Part shown: one piece after another, positions 28,925 to 38,398 of the stretch | How the letters are laid out: each line of letters starts with the position of its first letter | Numbering within the stretch: the stretch's first letter is position 1 | Origin: Bacillus fonticola | Lineage (GTDB): Bacteria; Bacillota; Bacilli; Bacillales; JC228 | Reading direction: 5' to 3' | DNA: 64,000 bases | Assembly (NCBI RefSeq): GCF_012955605.1 | Contig: NZ_CP052135.1 | Span: 1,271,501 to 1,335,500, forward strand | The notes under the pieces: generated by a model | Seen by the model: only the letters and a program-made list of their open reading frames with translations | The model's database searches: none | Told to the model about the DNA's origin: nothing | Position numbers and translations under genes: made by a program

Positions 28925-28978
28925 ACTGAAAAAGTGTGTGATAAAGCACACTTTTTCAGTTATTACCCCTTTTTCTTT
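28925..28978 (+). terminator. Hairpin between oppA and oppB (partial terminator)
   Basis: ACTGAAAAAGTGTG is the exact complement of CACACTTTTTCAGT (28947-28960), and a pyrimidine-rich tail follows (CCCCTTTTTCTTTT). Confidence 0.75.
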
Positions 28979-29092
28979 TGGATTAGCAAGTGTGTGTACT
29001 TTACAGCTCTGCTATTGATGACAAGTAGACTAAGTAGTTGATAGTGAATCTACGAACAGGTTGTCAGAGCGTTGATAAGGAGGTAGTCTGTC

Positions 29093-30022
29093 TTGCGCAA
29101 GTTTATCGTTCAAAGACTTTTTGGAGTAATCATCACACTATTTGCGATTATCACCTTAACCTTTTTCCTAATGAATGCCATACCCGGTGATCCGTTTACG
29201 AGCGAAGCGAGAATTCCAGAACAAGTGCTCGAAAATTTGAGGAACTATTACGGACTGAATGATCCAATCCTCGTTCAATATTGGAAATACGTAAAAGGGG
29301 CGCTGTTATTTGACTTCGGTCCATCGATTAAGTGGGAAAACCAATCTGTCAACGAATTGATTGTTTCAGGGTTTCCTGTCTCAGCCATACTCGGTATACA
29401 GGCAATTCTCTTTGCTACCTTTTTTGGGATATTGTTAGGAATTATAGCGGCTTTTAGACATAACAGTGGGCTTGATTACATGTCGATGGTGATTGCCATC
29501 ATTGGTCTTTCTGTCCCAAGTTTTATTTTTGCGACAATCTTAATTAAGTATCTTGCTGTTGAGCTTCAATGGTTTCCGGTGGCGACTTGGGGGACGTGGA
29601 GTCATACGGTGTTGCCTAGTTTGGCGTTAGCGATGGCACCGATGGCCTATATTGCCCGTCTTACCCGGTCTAGTTTATTGGAAGTGTTATCGATGGACTA
29701 TATTCAAACAGCTATCGCTAAAGGGGTAAGAGGTCCAAGATTTCTCTTCCGTCACGTTTTACGAAATGCGTTAATTCCGGTTGTGACCATTCTAGGCCCT
29801 ATCACAGCGACGATTTTAACGGGCAGCTTTGTCATCGAGCAAATATTCGGGATCCCTGGATTAGGAAAATACTTTGTTGAGGGAATTGTTGACAGAGACT
29901 ATCCGCTTATTTTAGGTACAGCTGTGTTTTATAGCGGTATTCTAGTGTTCTTCATCATTCTAGTAGACATCGCTTACGGACTAATTGATCCTCGTATTCG
30001 CTTCATGAAAGGGAGGGACTAG
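29093..30022 (+). CDS. oppB: Peptide ABC transporter permease (OppB type)
   Basis: First membrane permease of the importer: 309 residues, about six membrane segments, N-terminal MRKFIVQRLFGVIITLF and NAIPGDPF. The cytoplasmic EAA-loop region reads YIQTAIAKGVRGPRFLFRHVLRNALIPV. TTG 29093 is the start, with AAGGAGG 9 bases upstream. The next gene begins 2 bases after its stop. Confidence 0.92.
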   Translation: MRKFIVQRLFGVIITLFAIITLTFFLMNAIPGDPFTSEARIPEQVLENLRNYYGLNDPILVQYWKYVKGALLFDFGPSIKWENQSVNELIVSGFPVSAILGIQAILFATFFGILLGIIAAFRHNSGLDYMSMVIAIIGLSVPSFIFATILIKYLAVELQWFPVATWGTWSHTVLPSLALAMAPMAYIARLTRSSLLEVLSMDYIQTAIAKGVRGPRFLFRHVLRNALIPVVTILGPITATILTGSFVIEQIFGIPGLGKYFVEGIVDRDYPLILGTAVFYSGILVFFIILVDIAYGLIDPRIRFMKGRD

Positions 30023-30024
30023 AC

Positions 30025-30945
30025 TTGCAAACTGTACCAGATAAACTGTTTCGATATAAAGGAAAAAAAGTAGCAGATGAACAAATTCACGACAAGCCTA
30101 GTATCTCTTTCTGGAAGGACGCTTTTATCCGGTTAAGACAAAATAAACTGGCGATGACTGGTTTTGCATTGATTGTTTTATTAATTACGATGGCTATTAT
30201 AGGACCCTTTCTTGTGCCGTACTCCTATTCAGATCAGACGTTGCTTGACTCTAACTTGCCACCATCAGCAGAGCATTGGTTTGGAACAGACGATTTAGGA
30301 CGAGATATATTTGCGAGAACGTGGGTAGGCGCTCGAATTTCTTTATTTATTGGCATTACAGCGGTTTTAATCGACCTCATCGTCGGTGTCATCTGGGGAG
30401 GAATTGCTGCTTATAAGGGTGGAAAAACAGATGAAGTCATGATGCGAATTGTGGATGTGTTATACGGATTACCACATTTGCTCATCACGATTCTCCTCAT
30501 GGTCGTATTGAAGCCTGGTTTGGTCACGATTATTATTGCAATGGCAGCAACTGGATGGATTGGGATGGCACGCCTCGTACGCGGGGAAATATTAAGGTTG
30601 AAAGGATCAGAGTTTGTGTTGGCATCGAGAGTGTTAGGGGCAAATTTCTTTCGGGTTCTTTTTAAACACTTAATTCCAAATTCAATGGGTCCGATTATCG
30701 TCAGTATTACACTGTCTGTACCAGGAGCTATTTTCGCTGAAGCTACGCTAAGTTTTCTCGGTTTGGGAGTACCTGTACCTTTAGCGAGTTGGGGAACGAT
30801 GACTGCTGAAGGGCTTGTTACCTTGCTTACAGGAGAGATTTGGAGATTATTTTTCCCTGCTTTATTTATCTCACTCACCATGTTTGCCTTTAACGTACTC
30901 GGTGATGGGCTAAGGGATGCACTTGATCCAAAGCTTAGAAAATAG
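30025..30945 (+). CDS. oppC: Peptide ABC transporter permease (OppC type)
   Basis: Second permease, 306 residues. It has a hydrophilic N-terminal stretch and a membrane helix (about 45-65), the OppC marker HWFGTDDLGRDIFARTWVGARISL, and the EAA loop FVLASRVLGANFFRVLFKHLIPN. TTG 30025 starts 2 bases after the oppB stop, with AAGGGAGG upstream inside oppB. It pairs with OppB to form the pore. Confidence 0.92.
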   Translation: MQTVPDKLFRYKGKKVADEQIHDKPSISFWKDAFIRLRQNKLAMTGFALIVLLITMAIIGPFLVPYSYSDQTLLDSNLPPSAEHWFGTDDLGRDIFARTWVGARISLFIGITAVLIDLIVGVIWGGIAAYKGGKTDEVMMRIVDVLYGLPHLLITILLMVVLKPGLVTIIIAMAATGWIGMARLVRGEILRLKGSEFVLASRVLGANFFRVLFKHLIPNSMGPIIVSITLSVPGAIFAEATLSFLGLGVPVPLASWGTMTAEGLVTLLTGEIWRLFFPALFISLTMFAFNVLGDGLRDALDPKLRK

Positions 30946-30961
30946 TAGAGGGGGATTTTCA

Positions 30962-31984
30962 ATGAGCTGTTTATTGGAAGTGAAAGACTTACACGTACAT
31001 TTCGAATCGAAAAATAGGTCGGTTCATGCCGTAAGAGGCGTTTCGTTCCATGTGAACAAGGGAGAGGTTTTGGCTATTGTGGGGGAATCAGGTTCAGGGA
31101 AATCGGTTACCGCCAAAAGTATTATGAAACTACTTCCCCCAAAAGGAAGTTCCGTCAAAAAGGGCTCGATTTTATTTAATGAGAATGAAATAACGACGAT
31201 GAGCAAAAAAGAACTTGCTCAAATTAGAGGATCGAAAATCGGAATGATATTTCAAGATCCGATGACTTCATTGAATCCGACGATGAAGGTAGGCGATCAA
31301 ATCGCTGAAGTGCTCGTTGTCCATAAAGGGATCACCATGAAAGAGGCACGTAAGCAGGCGATCGAATTAATTCAATTGGTGCGTATTCCTAACGCTGTGC
31401 ATTGTTGTAACAAATACCCTCACCAGCTAAGTGGAGGCATGAGACAACGGATTGTCATTGCGATGGCCATTATTTGTGAGCCTGATCTTTTAATAGCAGA
31501 TGAGCCAACGACTGCATTGGATGTTACTATTCAAGCGCAAATATTAGATTTACTAAAAGAAATACAGGAAAAAATGGGCATGGCGATTATTTTGATTACC
31601 CATGATTTAGGCGTTGTAGCGAAATTTGCTGATCGGGTGAATGTCATGTATGCAGGGAAAATAGTTGAGAACGGCACGACAGAGGACATTTTCAACAATG
31701 CAAAGCACCCATACACACTTGGATTACTGCATTCCGTTCCGAAATTAGATCAAGATCAAACACAACGGCTCACGTCTATTGATGGCACGCCTCCTGATTT
31801 AGCTACCTCGATAAAGGGTTGTGCGTTTGCTGCGCGGTGCCAATATGCTATGGACGTATGCGACGAATATGATCCGGAAGCGTCCCCATTATCTAAAACG
31901 CAAGCAGCCAACTGTTGGTTACTAGATAAGCGGGCTCCGAGGGTGGATCCAACGGTTGAGCTTCACGATGCATCAAATGGGTAA
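30962..31984 (+). CDS. oppD: Peptide ABC transporter ATPase (OppD type)
   Basis: First ATPase of the importer, 340 residues. Walker A is GESGSGKSVT, the signature is LSGGMRQRIVIAMA, and Walker B is LLIADEPTTALD. The C-terminal extension has the cysteine cluster CAFAARCQYAMDVC typical of Opp/Dpp ATPases. The frame is open from 30917, but AGAGGGGG before ATG 30962 and MSCLLEVKDLHVHFES decide the start. Confidence 0.93.
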   Translation: MSCLLEVKDLHVHFESKNRSVHAVRGVSFHVNKGEVLAIVGESGSGKSVTAKSIMKLLPPKGSSVKKGSILFNENEITTMSKKELAQIRGSKIGMIFQDPMTSLNPTMKVGDQIAEVLVVHKGITMKEARKQAIELIQLVRIPNAVHCCNKYPHQLSGGMRQRIVIAMAIICEPDLLIADEPTTALDVTIQAQILDLLKEIQEKMGMAIILITHDLGVVAKFADRVNVMYAGKIVENGTTEDIFNNAKHPYTLGLLHSVPKLDQDQTQRLTSIDGTPPDLATSIKGCAFAARCQYAMDVCDEYDPEASPLSKTQAANCWLLDKRAPRVDPTVELHDASNG

Positions 31985-31998
31985 GGGGGGATGAATTA

Positions 31999-32955
31999 GT
32001 GAAAAAAATATTAGAAGTCCAAAACTTAAAAAAATATTTTCATATCGAAAATGGAAATACATTAAAGGCAGTCGACAACGTTTCATTTGAAATTTATGAA
32101 GGGGAAACTCTCGGGTTAGTCGGAGAGTCTGGTTGTGGGAAGTCAACGACCGGACGAACGATTATTCGATTGTATGAAGCAACGGAAGGACAGGTACTCT
32201 TTGATGGAAAAGACGTCCACAAAATGAAGCGAAATGAAGTAAAGAAAATGAACCAAAAGATGCAAATGATCTTCCAAGACCCATACGCCTCTCTGAACCC
32301 TCGCATGACGGTTGGCGACATTATATCTGAGGGGATCGTGATTCATGGGTTATATAAAGGAAAAGAACGTATGGAAAAGGTGTATGAACTCCTCGAAACG
32401 GTCGGACTTCATCGCGAGCATGCGAACCGTTATGCCCATGAATTTAGCGGGGGTCAAAGACAAAGAATCGGAATCGCCCGTGCTCTAGCGGTCGAGCCGG
32501 ATTTTATTATCGCAGATGAACCGATTTCGGCGTTGGATGTGTCTGTGCAAGCGCAAATTGTGAATTTGCTCATAGATTTACAGAAAGAAAAGAAATTAAC
32601 CTATCTATTTATCTCACACGATTTGTCGATGGTAAAATATATCAGTGACCGCATCGGTGTCATGTATTTAGGTAATATGCTGGAGCTCACGACGAGTGCG
32701 AAGCTGTATGAGACCCCTTTGCATCCTTATACGACAGCATTGATGGAGGCAATCCCTGTAGCTGATTTAGATGTGGCATCAAAAACTGCAGAAAGAAAAG
32801 CACTAACCGGGGAGATCCCAAGTCCAGTGAACCCCCCGAAAGGCTGCGTGTATGCCTCAAGATGCCCACACGTCAAACCCGAATGCAAAACAGAAAAACC
32901 GAAATTACGTGAAGTACAAGACCAACACTTTGTAGCGTGTCATCTGTACGCGTAA
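31999..32955 (+). CDS. oppF: Peptide ABC transporter ATPase (OppF type)
   Basis: Second ATPase, 318 residues, which forms the heterodimeric motor with OppD. It shows [27 protein letters not shown] and [13 protein letters not shown], and a C-terminal cluster [17 protein letters not shown] 31999 follows AAGGGGGG. It is the last gene of the operon; tandem array 2 begins 45 bp after its stop. Confidence 0.93.
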   Translation: MKKILEVQNLKKYFHIENGNTLKAVDNVSFEIYEGETLGLVGESGCGKSTTGRTIIRLYEATEGQVLFDGKDVHKMKRNEVKKMNQKMQMIFQDPYASLNPRMTVGDIISEGIVIHGLYKGKERMEKVYELLETVGLHREHANRYAHEFSGGQRQRIGIARALAVEPDFIIADEPISALDVSVQAQIVNLLIDLQKEKKLTYLFISHDLSMVKYISDRIGVMYLGNMLELTTSAKLYETPLHPYTTALMEAIPVADLDVASKTAERKALTGEIPSPVNPPKGCVYASRCPHVKPECKTEKPKLREVQDQHFVACHLYA

Positions 32956-33000
32956 CATTCGGTAGCTATAGACCAGTAACGACAAGTTCAATTTTTTCCG

Positions 33001-33280
33001 TACGGCAGAGAATGCTCAGACTTAGTAGAGAATGCTCAGACTTAGTAGAGAATGCTCAGACTTAGTAGAGAATGCTCAGACTTAGTAGAGAATGCTCAGA
33101 CTTAGTAGAGAATGCTCAGACTCGGCAGAGAATGCTCAGACTTAGTAAAGAATGCTCAGACTTAGTAGAGAATGCTCAGACTCAGTAGAGAATGCTCAGA
33201 CTTAGTAAAGAATGCTCAGATTCAGCAGAGAATGCTCAGACTCAGCAGAGAATGCTCAGACTTAGGGCAAAATACGCAGA
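33001..33280. repeat. Tandem array 2: about 14 copies of a 20-bp unit
   Basis: The unit CTTAGTAGAGAATGCTCAGA repeats without spacers or indels. Variants are CTCAGCAGAG, CTCGGCAGAG and CTTAGTAAAG, and the last copy is degenerate. It fills most of the gap between oppF and rqcH, which hold no other gene. Confidence 0.95.
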
Positions 33281-33291
33281 CTCACGTACAA

Positions 33292-33325
33292 AGCCTCCGC
33301 CCAACTTAGGGCGGAGGCTCTTTTC
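33292..33325. terminator. Bidirectional terminator between oppF and rqcH
   Basis: AGCCTCCGCCC (33292-33302) is the exact complement of GGGCGGAGGCT (33309-33319), followed by CTTTTCC. It can serve the opp operon and, on the other strand, rqcH. Confidence 0.75.
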
Positions 33326-33425
33326 CTTACTTTGAAGAAAAAGCTAAGCAAGCCTATTGCTAAAAAAATCCCCGTGATTTTAGCGTAATACTTATCGACA
33401 AATTGTAGCCGTTTCCCTACCTCAC

Positions 33426-35144
33426 TTACGATGTCTGCTCACTCTTTAGCCCAAGAATCTTCTCCTCATCTGGCGTCACATAAAGAGTTTGTTGTCCCTC
33501 ATACGTGACATACCCTGGTTTTGCACCGTTAGGCTTCCAGACGCTGGCGATTTTCGTCGTGTCGACAGGGACCGAGCTAGAGGCACGTGCTTTACTAAAG
33601 TAGGCTGCGAGCTCTGCGGCCAGGTGGATCGCTTCTTCTGATGGCTCTTGTTCGCGGATGACAACATGCGACCCTGGAATGTCTTTCGTGTGGAACCACC
33701 AATCTTGCTTGCGGGCAAATTTCATCGTCACGTATTCGTTTTGCTTATTGTTTTTCCCGACGTAAATCGAGGTGCCGTCTGGCGCTGTGTACTTAGTTAA
33801 GGAAGGTTTTGACGGCTTGCGCACCTTTCTGTTTTTTTGTTTGTCTCGTAAGTAGCCTTGTTCCGTTAGCTCCTCGCGAATATCCTCTACATCCTCATGC
33901 GAGGCGACTTCCATTTGTTGGAGCAAACCTTCAAAGTAGTCGAGTTCGCGTTCGGTTATGTCGAGCTGTTCCTTTGCATGGTGGATGCCTAGTTTCGCTT
34001 TTTGATACTTCCGGAAGTAACGTTGCGCGTTTTCAGCAGGCTGTTTGTTCTCGTCGAGGGGAATCGTGACCGTTCCGCCGTCCTCATCATAATAGTTCAG
34101 CACCGAAATTTCCTTCATTCCGCGCTTTACTTCATGCATATGCGCCGTTAATAACTCACCGAATAGCTGGTAGGTAGCCGCTTTTTCTCCGTCTTCTAAT
34201 GTGGCTTTTAGCTTAGGAATCTTGTTTTCACTTCGTTCTTTTTCTTGGCGAATCACACGCTCCAGGTCGTGCAAACGTTGCTTCATCCGATCACGCTCTG
34301 CCTTTTGGCGATAGAAGGCAGTGACCGCTTCGTTTACTGTGGCAAAGGCTTGCCCAGACCCTTTCATCTGTCGCAGTGGGAACAGGTAAAAACCTTCCTT
34401 CTCACCACGACGATAAACGGTCGGCTCATAGTTGCCTTCGCGTAGTTGTGTCATAACCTCAACAAACGCCTTCGGAAGCGTCTCCCGATTGGCCAGTCCA
34501 GCCCTCAGCACAATTTCTTTTGCCAGTAGGGGGGAGAGGCCTGCCCAGTTGGCAATGAGTTGTTTATCCAGTTTTCCTGCTAAATAATCGACAACGCGGG
34601 CGATCTCTTCCTCTGTTGCAAGCAGCGGATCTCGCTTATCTTGAGCGGGCGGGAACACATACGGCTGTCCAGGTAACACAGTTCGGTGCCGGTTCACGGC
34701 GAGTGATAAATGCTTCATCGCGTCCAAAATTTTTCCGCTTTCTGCATCTATAACAAACAAATTACTATGTCGTCCCATGAGCTCGATGCGGAGCCACTTC
34801 ACTTTCCAATCCCCAAGTTCGTCCCGGGATTTCACGACAAAGGTGACGATTCGATCTAGTCCGTGCTGCGTAACTTCCTCCAAAATACCACCTTCTAAAT
34901 GCTTCCGAAGCACCATACAAAATAGCGAAGGTTGCTGTGGGTTTGGTAAAGTCTCTTCTGTTATATGAAAGCGATGAAACGTTGGATGAGCAGATAAGAG
35001 TAATCGGTCGTTTTTCCCGTTTGCTCGAACAGTTACTGTAATGTCGTGTGGGAACGGTTGGTGTATTTTTGTAATTCTTCCACCTACAAGACGCTCAGCA
35101 CATTCGGCCACCATCGCGCGTGTAAATAATCCGTCAAAACTCAT
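33426..35144 (-). CDS. rqcH: RqcH, ribosome-quality-control NFACT protein (YloA, FbpA-like)
   Basis: RqcH binds stalled 50S subunits and recruits alanyl-tRNA to add alanine tails that mark the nascent chain for decay; it was formerly called a fibronectin-binding protein. The 572-residue protein has the NFACT-N domain (ITKIHQPFPHDITVTVRANGKN; about 1-180), a helix-hairpin-helix region, a long coiled coil (about 275-440) and the NFACT-R domain (YVGKNNKQNEYVTMKFARKQDWWFHTKDIPGSHVVIR). Length is normal. It is on the minus strand, opposite to its neighbours, with an upstream structured repeat at 35201. Confidence 0.93.
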   Translation of the reverse strand: MSFDGLFTRAMVAECAERLVGGRITKIHQPFPHDITVTVRANGKNDRLLLSAHPTFHRFHITEETLPNPQQPSLFCMVLRKHLEGGILEEVTQHGLDRIVTFVVKSRDELGDWKVKWLRIELMGRHSNLFVIDAESGKILDAMKHLSLAVNRHRTVLPGQPYVFPPAQDKRDPLLATEEEIARVVDYLAGKLDKQLIANWAGLSPLLAKEIVLRAGLANRETLPKAFVEVMTQLREGNYEPTVYRRGEKEGFYLFPLRQMKGSGQAFATVNEAVTAFYRQKAERDRMKQRLHDLERVIRQEKERSENKIPKLKATLEDGEKAATYQLFGELLTAHMHEVKRGMKEISVLNYYDEDGGTVTIPLDENKQPAENAQRYFRKYQKAKLGIHHAKEQLDITERELDYFEGLLQQMEVASHEDVEDIREELTEQGYLRDKQKNRKVRKPSKPSLTKYTAPDGTSIYVGKNNKQNEYVTMKFARKQDWWFHTKDIPGSHVVIREQEPSEEAIHLAAELAAYFSKARASSSVPVDTTKIASVWKPNGAKPGYVTYEGQQTLYVTPDEEKILGLKSEQTS

Positions 35145-35200
35145 GGTAGCACCTCTACTCTCAATTTACATTAACCCCAATTATAGCAAACAAAACCAAG

Positions 35201-35266
35201 GATGAAAGGCTAAAGGCGTGACGTCCTGTCACAACGACTTTCTCACCCACGTCGTGTGGGCCCGAC
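35201..35266 (+). ncRNA. Structured interspersed repeat, copy 1
   Basis: About 65 bases that can fold into an outer stem (GAAAG/CTTTC), a hairpin GTGAC-GTCCT-GTCAC and a hairpin CCCAC-GTCGT-GTGGG. The complement of 38212-38276 is about 80 percent identical over 55 aligned bases, with compensatory changes in the stems. It lies about 95 bp before yloB. A non-coding RNA or a cruciform repeat are both possible. The GTCCT loop recalls the RUCCU loops described for the Bacillaceae-1 RNA motif, but the match is not established. Confidence 0.5.
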
Positions 35267-35360
35267 AGAAACGCTTTTCACCCTCCATAAGCATGATTTA
35301 GGACAAGGGTGAATATGATCAAGGGAGGACAACCCATTCAGAAGGAGGATCGACAGACGC

Positions 35361-38042
35361 ATGAATTACCACCAGTTGGATCAAGAAAAAATTGAAGATG
35401 TCTTGCAAACGAGTGCCCAGCACGGGTTATCTGAAAAAGAAGTGACTAAACGGCGCAAACAGTACGGATTTAACGAGCTGGAAGACGGCGAGAAGCAATC
35501 CACGGTACTGTTGTTTTTTAGTCAGTTCAAAGATTTCATGGTGCTCGTGTTATTAGCAGCGACACTCATCTCAGGTCTTTTAGGCGAATACATCGACGCC
35601 ATTGCGATTATGGCGATTGTGCTGCTAAATGGTTTTTTAGGGTTTTATCAAGAACGAAAAGCAGAAAAGTCTCTGCATGCATTAAAGGAACTGTCCGCTC
35701 CACAAGTGACTGTACTTAGAGACGGGGAATGGATTCGCATTCTTTCTCGAGAAGTTGTTGTGGGCGACATCGTAAAGTTTACGAGTGGGGATCGTATTGG
35801 GGCGGACGTCCGCTTAGTGCAAACAACGAGTTTAGAAATTGAAGAATCTGCGCTGACAGGGGAGTCTGTGCCAGTCACAAAAACGACCGGAGTGTTACAC
35901 GAGGAGAGCCCATCACTTGGTGACTTGACGAACATGGCGTTTATGGGCACGCTCGTTACGCGTGGATCGGGAGTCGGTGTTGTTGTCGGCACAGGTATGA
36001 AGACGGCGATGGGGCAAATTGCCGATCTCATCCAAAAAGCGGAGCAAATGATTACCCCTTTGCAAAGAAAACTGGAGCAGTTAGGGAAGATTTTGATCGC
36101 GGCAGCACTCGGTTTAACCGTTCTTGTTGTACTCGTTGGCGTTTTGCAAGGGCATGACGTGTACACGATGTTCTTTACCGGTGTTAGCTTGGCAGTAGCA
36201 GCCATTCCAGAAGGGTTACCTGCCATCGTGACTGTTGCTTTGTCACTCGGTGTTCACCGGATGATTCGGAAAAATGCCATTGTAAGGAAACTTCCAGCTG
36301 TAGAAACGTTAGGCTGTGCATCGGTTATTTGTTCAGATAAAACGGGAACGATGACCGAAAACAAAATGACGGTGACGACGCTTTGGACGAACGACCATTT
36401 GTATGGAGTGACAGGAAATGGGTATGAGCCACAAGGTGTATTTACCAATCAAGACACTGGTGTAAACATTCTCCCGAAAGAAGACCGCGCCCTTCATCAG
36501 TTACTCACTTTCGGGCTACTGTGTAACCATGCGGACTTGAAAGAAGGAGACACAGGGTACGTACTCGATGGTGATCCTACAGAAGGCGCACTCCTCGTTG
36601 CTGCTTTGAAGGCAGGGCTCTCGCGCCAAGGAATCCTCGACCAATTTGAAATTATTGACGAGATCCCGTTTGATTCTGAACGGAAAATGATGACGGTAAT
36701 TGTAGAGGATGAAAACCGTAAACGTTTTGCAGTAACTAAAGGGGCTCCGGATATCGTCATCGAGCGCTGTGACGCCATTCTTTCAAAAGGAAAACGTCAA
36801 TACTTTTCCGAGGATTACCGAAAAAAGGTACAGCAATCGATCGTTTCGATGAATCAACAGGCGTTGCGAACGATCGCGATTGCGTATAAGCCTCTTGACG
36901 CAGGGTACAGAGTCGGTGCTGTGGATGAGCTGGAAAAAGAGTTGCAGTTTATCGGGTTGCAAGGCATGATCGACCCGCCGCGTAAAGAGGTACGTCAAGC
37001 TGTCAAAGAGTGTAAAGCCGCCGGAATTAAAACAGTCATGATTACCGGAGACCACGTCATTACGGCAAAAGCGATTGCGACGGACTTAGGCATTTTAGAA
37101 CCGCAGCATAGAGTGCTAGAAGGCGTCCAGCTGAACAAAATGAGTTTAGAAGAATTAGAGGAAGTCGTTGATGAGACGACTGTTTTTGCCCGCGTCTCAC
37201 CCGAGCACAAACTGAAAATCGTTAAAGCGCTACAAAATAGAGGGCATATCGTCGCGATGACCGGTGATGGCGTAAACGATGCACCTGCTATTAAAACGGC
37301 AGACATCGGGGTGGCGATGGGAATTACTGGGACAGATGTATCGAAGGAAGCGTCCTCACTCGTCTTGCTCGATGATAACTTTGCGACGATAAAATCCGCC
37401 ATTCACGAAGGGCGAAACATTTACGAGAACATCCGCAAGTTTATTCGCTACTTGCTCGCCTCCAACGTGGGGGAAATTCTCGTCATGCTCTTTGCGATGC
37501 TGATGGCTTTACCACTCCCACTCGTCCCGATCCAAATTCTTTGGGTAAACTTAGTGACGGACGGCTTACCGGCGATGGCTTTAGGTTTGGATAAACCAGA
37601 AGATGACGTCATGAATCGCAAACCGCGTCATCCAAAAGAGGGTGTTTTTGCAAGAGGATTGGGGTGGAAGGTGCTATCGCGTGGATTTTTAATCGGGTTA
37701 GCCACACTGGCCGCATTCCTGATCACATATCAAGGCAATGAAGCGAACTTAGTTTACGCACAAACAGTAGCATTTGCCACGCTCGTGATGGCACAACTCA
37801 TTCACGTGTTTGACTGCCGAAGCGATCGCTCTGTCTTTGCGCGCAATCCATTTGGAAATAAATACTTAGTGTGGGCAGTACTGATTTCGCTCGTCATGAT
37901 GCTCGTTGTTATTTACTTCCCACCACTCCAGCCGATTTTCCACACAGTTCCGATTCGCTTAACAGACTGGCTCTTTATCGTTGGATTCGCAGCCATTCCG
38001 ACGTTTGTCTGGATTGGGTCTTTGTTTGCAAGACGTTCGTAG
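35361..38042 (+). CDS. yloB: P-type calcium-transporting ATPase (YloB-like, type IIA)
   Basis: The 893-residue membrane pump resembles SERCA-type Ca2+ ATPases. Marks include the N-terminal cation-ATPase domain, the TGES actuator loop (ALTGESVPVTK), the transport-site helix IPEGLPAIVTVALSLG, the phosphorylation site CSDKTGTMTENKM, and the hinge MTGDGVNDAPAIKTADIGVAMG. About ten membrane segments are seen. B. subtilis YloB sits at the same place and is linked to calcium handling in spores. ATG 35361 follows AGAAGGAGG. Confidence 0.93.
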   Translation: MNYHQLDQEKIEDVLQTSAQHGLSEKEVTKRRKQYGFNELEDGEKQSTVLLFFSQFKDFMVLVLLAATLISGLLGEYIDAIAIMAIVLLNGFLGFYQERKAEKSLHALKELSAPQVTVLRDGEWIRILSREVVVGDIVKFTSGDRIGADVRLVQTTSLEIEESALTGESVPVTKTTGVLHEESPSLGDLTNMAFMGTLVTRGSGVGVVVGTGMKTAMGQIADLIQKAEQMITPLQRKLEQLGKILIAAALGLTVLVVLVGVLQGHDVYTMFFTGVSLAVAAIPEGLPAIVTVALSLGVHRMIRKNAIVRKLPAVETLGCASVICSDKTGTMTENKMTVTTLWTNDHLYGVTGNGYEPQGVFTNQDTGVNILPKEDRALHQLLTFGLLCNHADLKEGDTGYVLDGDPTEGALLVAALKAGLSRQGILDQFEIIDEIPFDSERKMMTVIVEDENRKRFAVTKGAPDIVIERCDAILSKGKRQYFSEDYRKKVQQSIVSMNQQALRTIAIAYKPLDAGYRVGAVDELEKELQFIGLQGMIDPPRKEVRQAVKECKAAGIKTVMITGDHVITAKAIATDLGILEPQHRVLEGVQLNKMSLEELEEVVDETTVFARVSPEHKLKIVKALQNRGHIVAMTGDGVNDAPAIKTADIGVAMGITGTDVSKEASSLVLLDDNFATIKSAIHEGRNIYENIRKFIRYLLASNVGEILVMLFAMLMALPLPLVPIQILWVNLVTDGLPAMALGLDKPEDDVMNRKPRHPKEGVFARGLGWKVLSRGFLIGLATLAAFLITYQGNEANLVYAQTVAFATLVMAQLIHVFDCRSDRSVFARNPFGNKYLVWAVLISLVMMLVVIYFPPLQPIFHTVPIRLTDWLFIVGFAAIPTFVWIGSLFARRS

Positions 38043-38211
38043 ACGAAGTATTTAGGCATTACAGTTCGGTTTATGGTAAGATTATGAAGGGAATGGCTCC
38101 TCATTTTTGAAGGGCGATTGCCTTCTTTTTTTATGGCTCTTTACTAAAAAATTGTTGCTTTTGTCATCGGTTTTAATAAGACAAACCATTGATAAAATAG
38201 TTGATTGGAGC

Positions 38212-38276
38212 GGAGGCCCACAAGACGTGGGTCAGGAAGGCGTTGCCAGAGGACGTGGCGCCCTTAGCCTTCCTCG
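38212..38276 (-). ncRNA. Structured interspersed repeat, copy 2 (inverted)
   Basis: Read on the minus strand this gives an outer stem (GGAAGG/CCTTCC), hairpin GCCA-CGTCCTC-TGGC and hairpin CCCAC-GTCTT-GTGGG, in the same order as copy 1. The adjoining GTTGATTGGAGCGGA (38200-38214) is also seen at 44461. The 38043-38398 gap holds only this element. Confidence 0.5.
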
Positions 38277-38398
38277 AAAGTAGCCTTTTTTATTTGATGG
38301 ATAACAGGACCATAACTTTGGAGAAACAAGCTTACGCTATCCTCTTAAACATTTCGAGTTACATAAACGCTCATCACACAGAAAGGATGTGTCTGCTT

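Noticed and set aside
33318-33423. Minus-strand membrane-peptide-like frame just after rqcH
   Set aside because: It reads FLAIGLLSFFFKVRK after a charged stretch, but no start codon lies at its beginning and it runs into the terminator hairpin.
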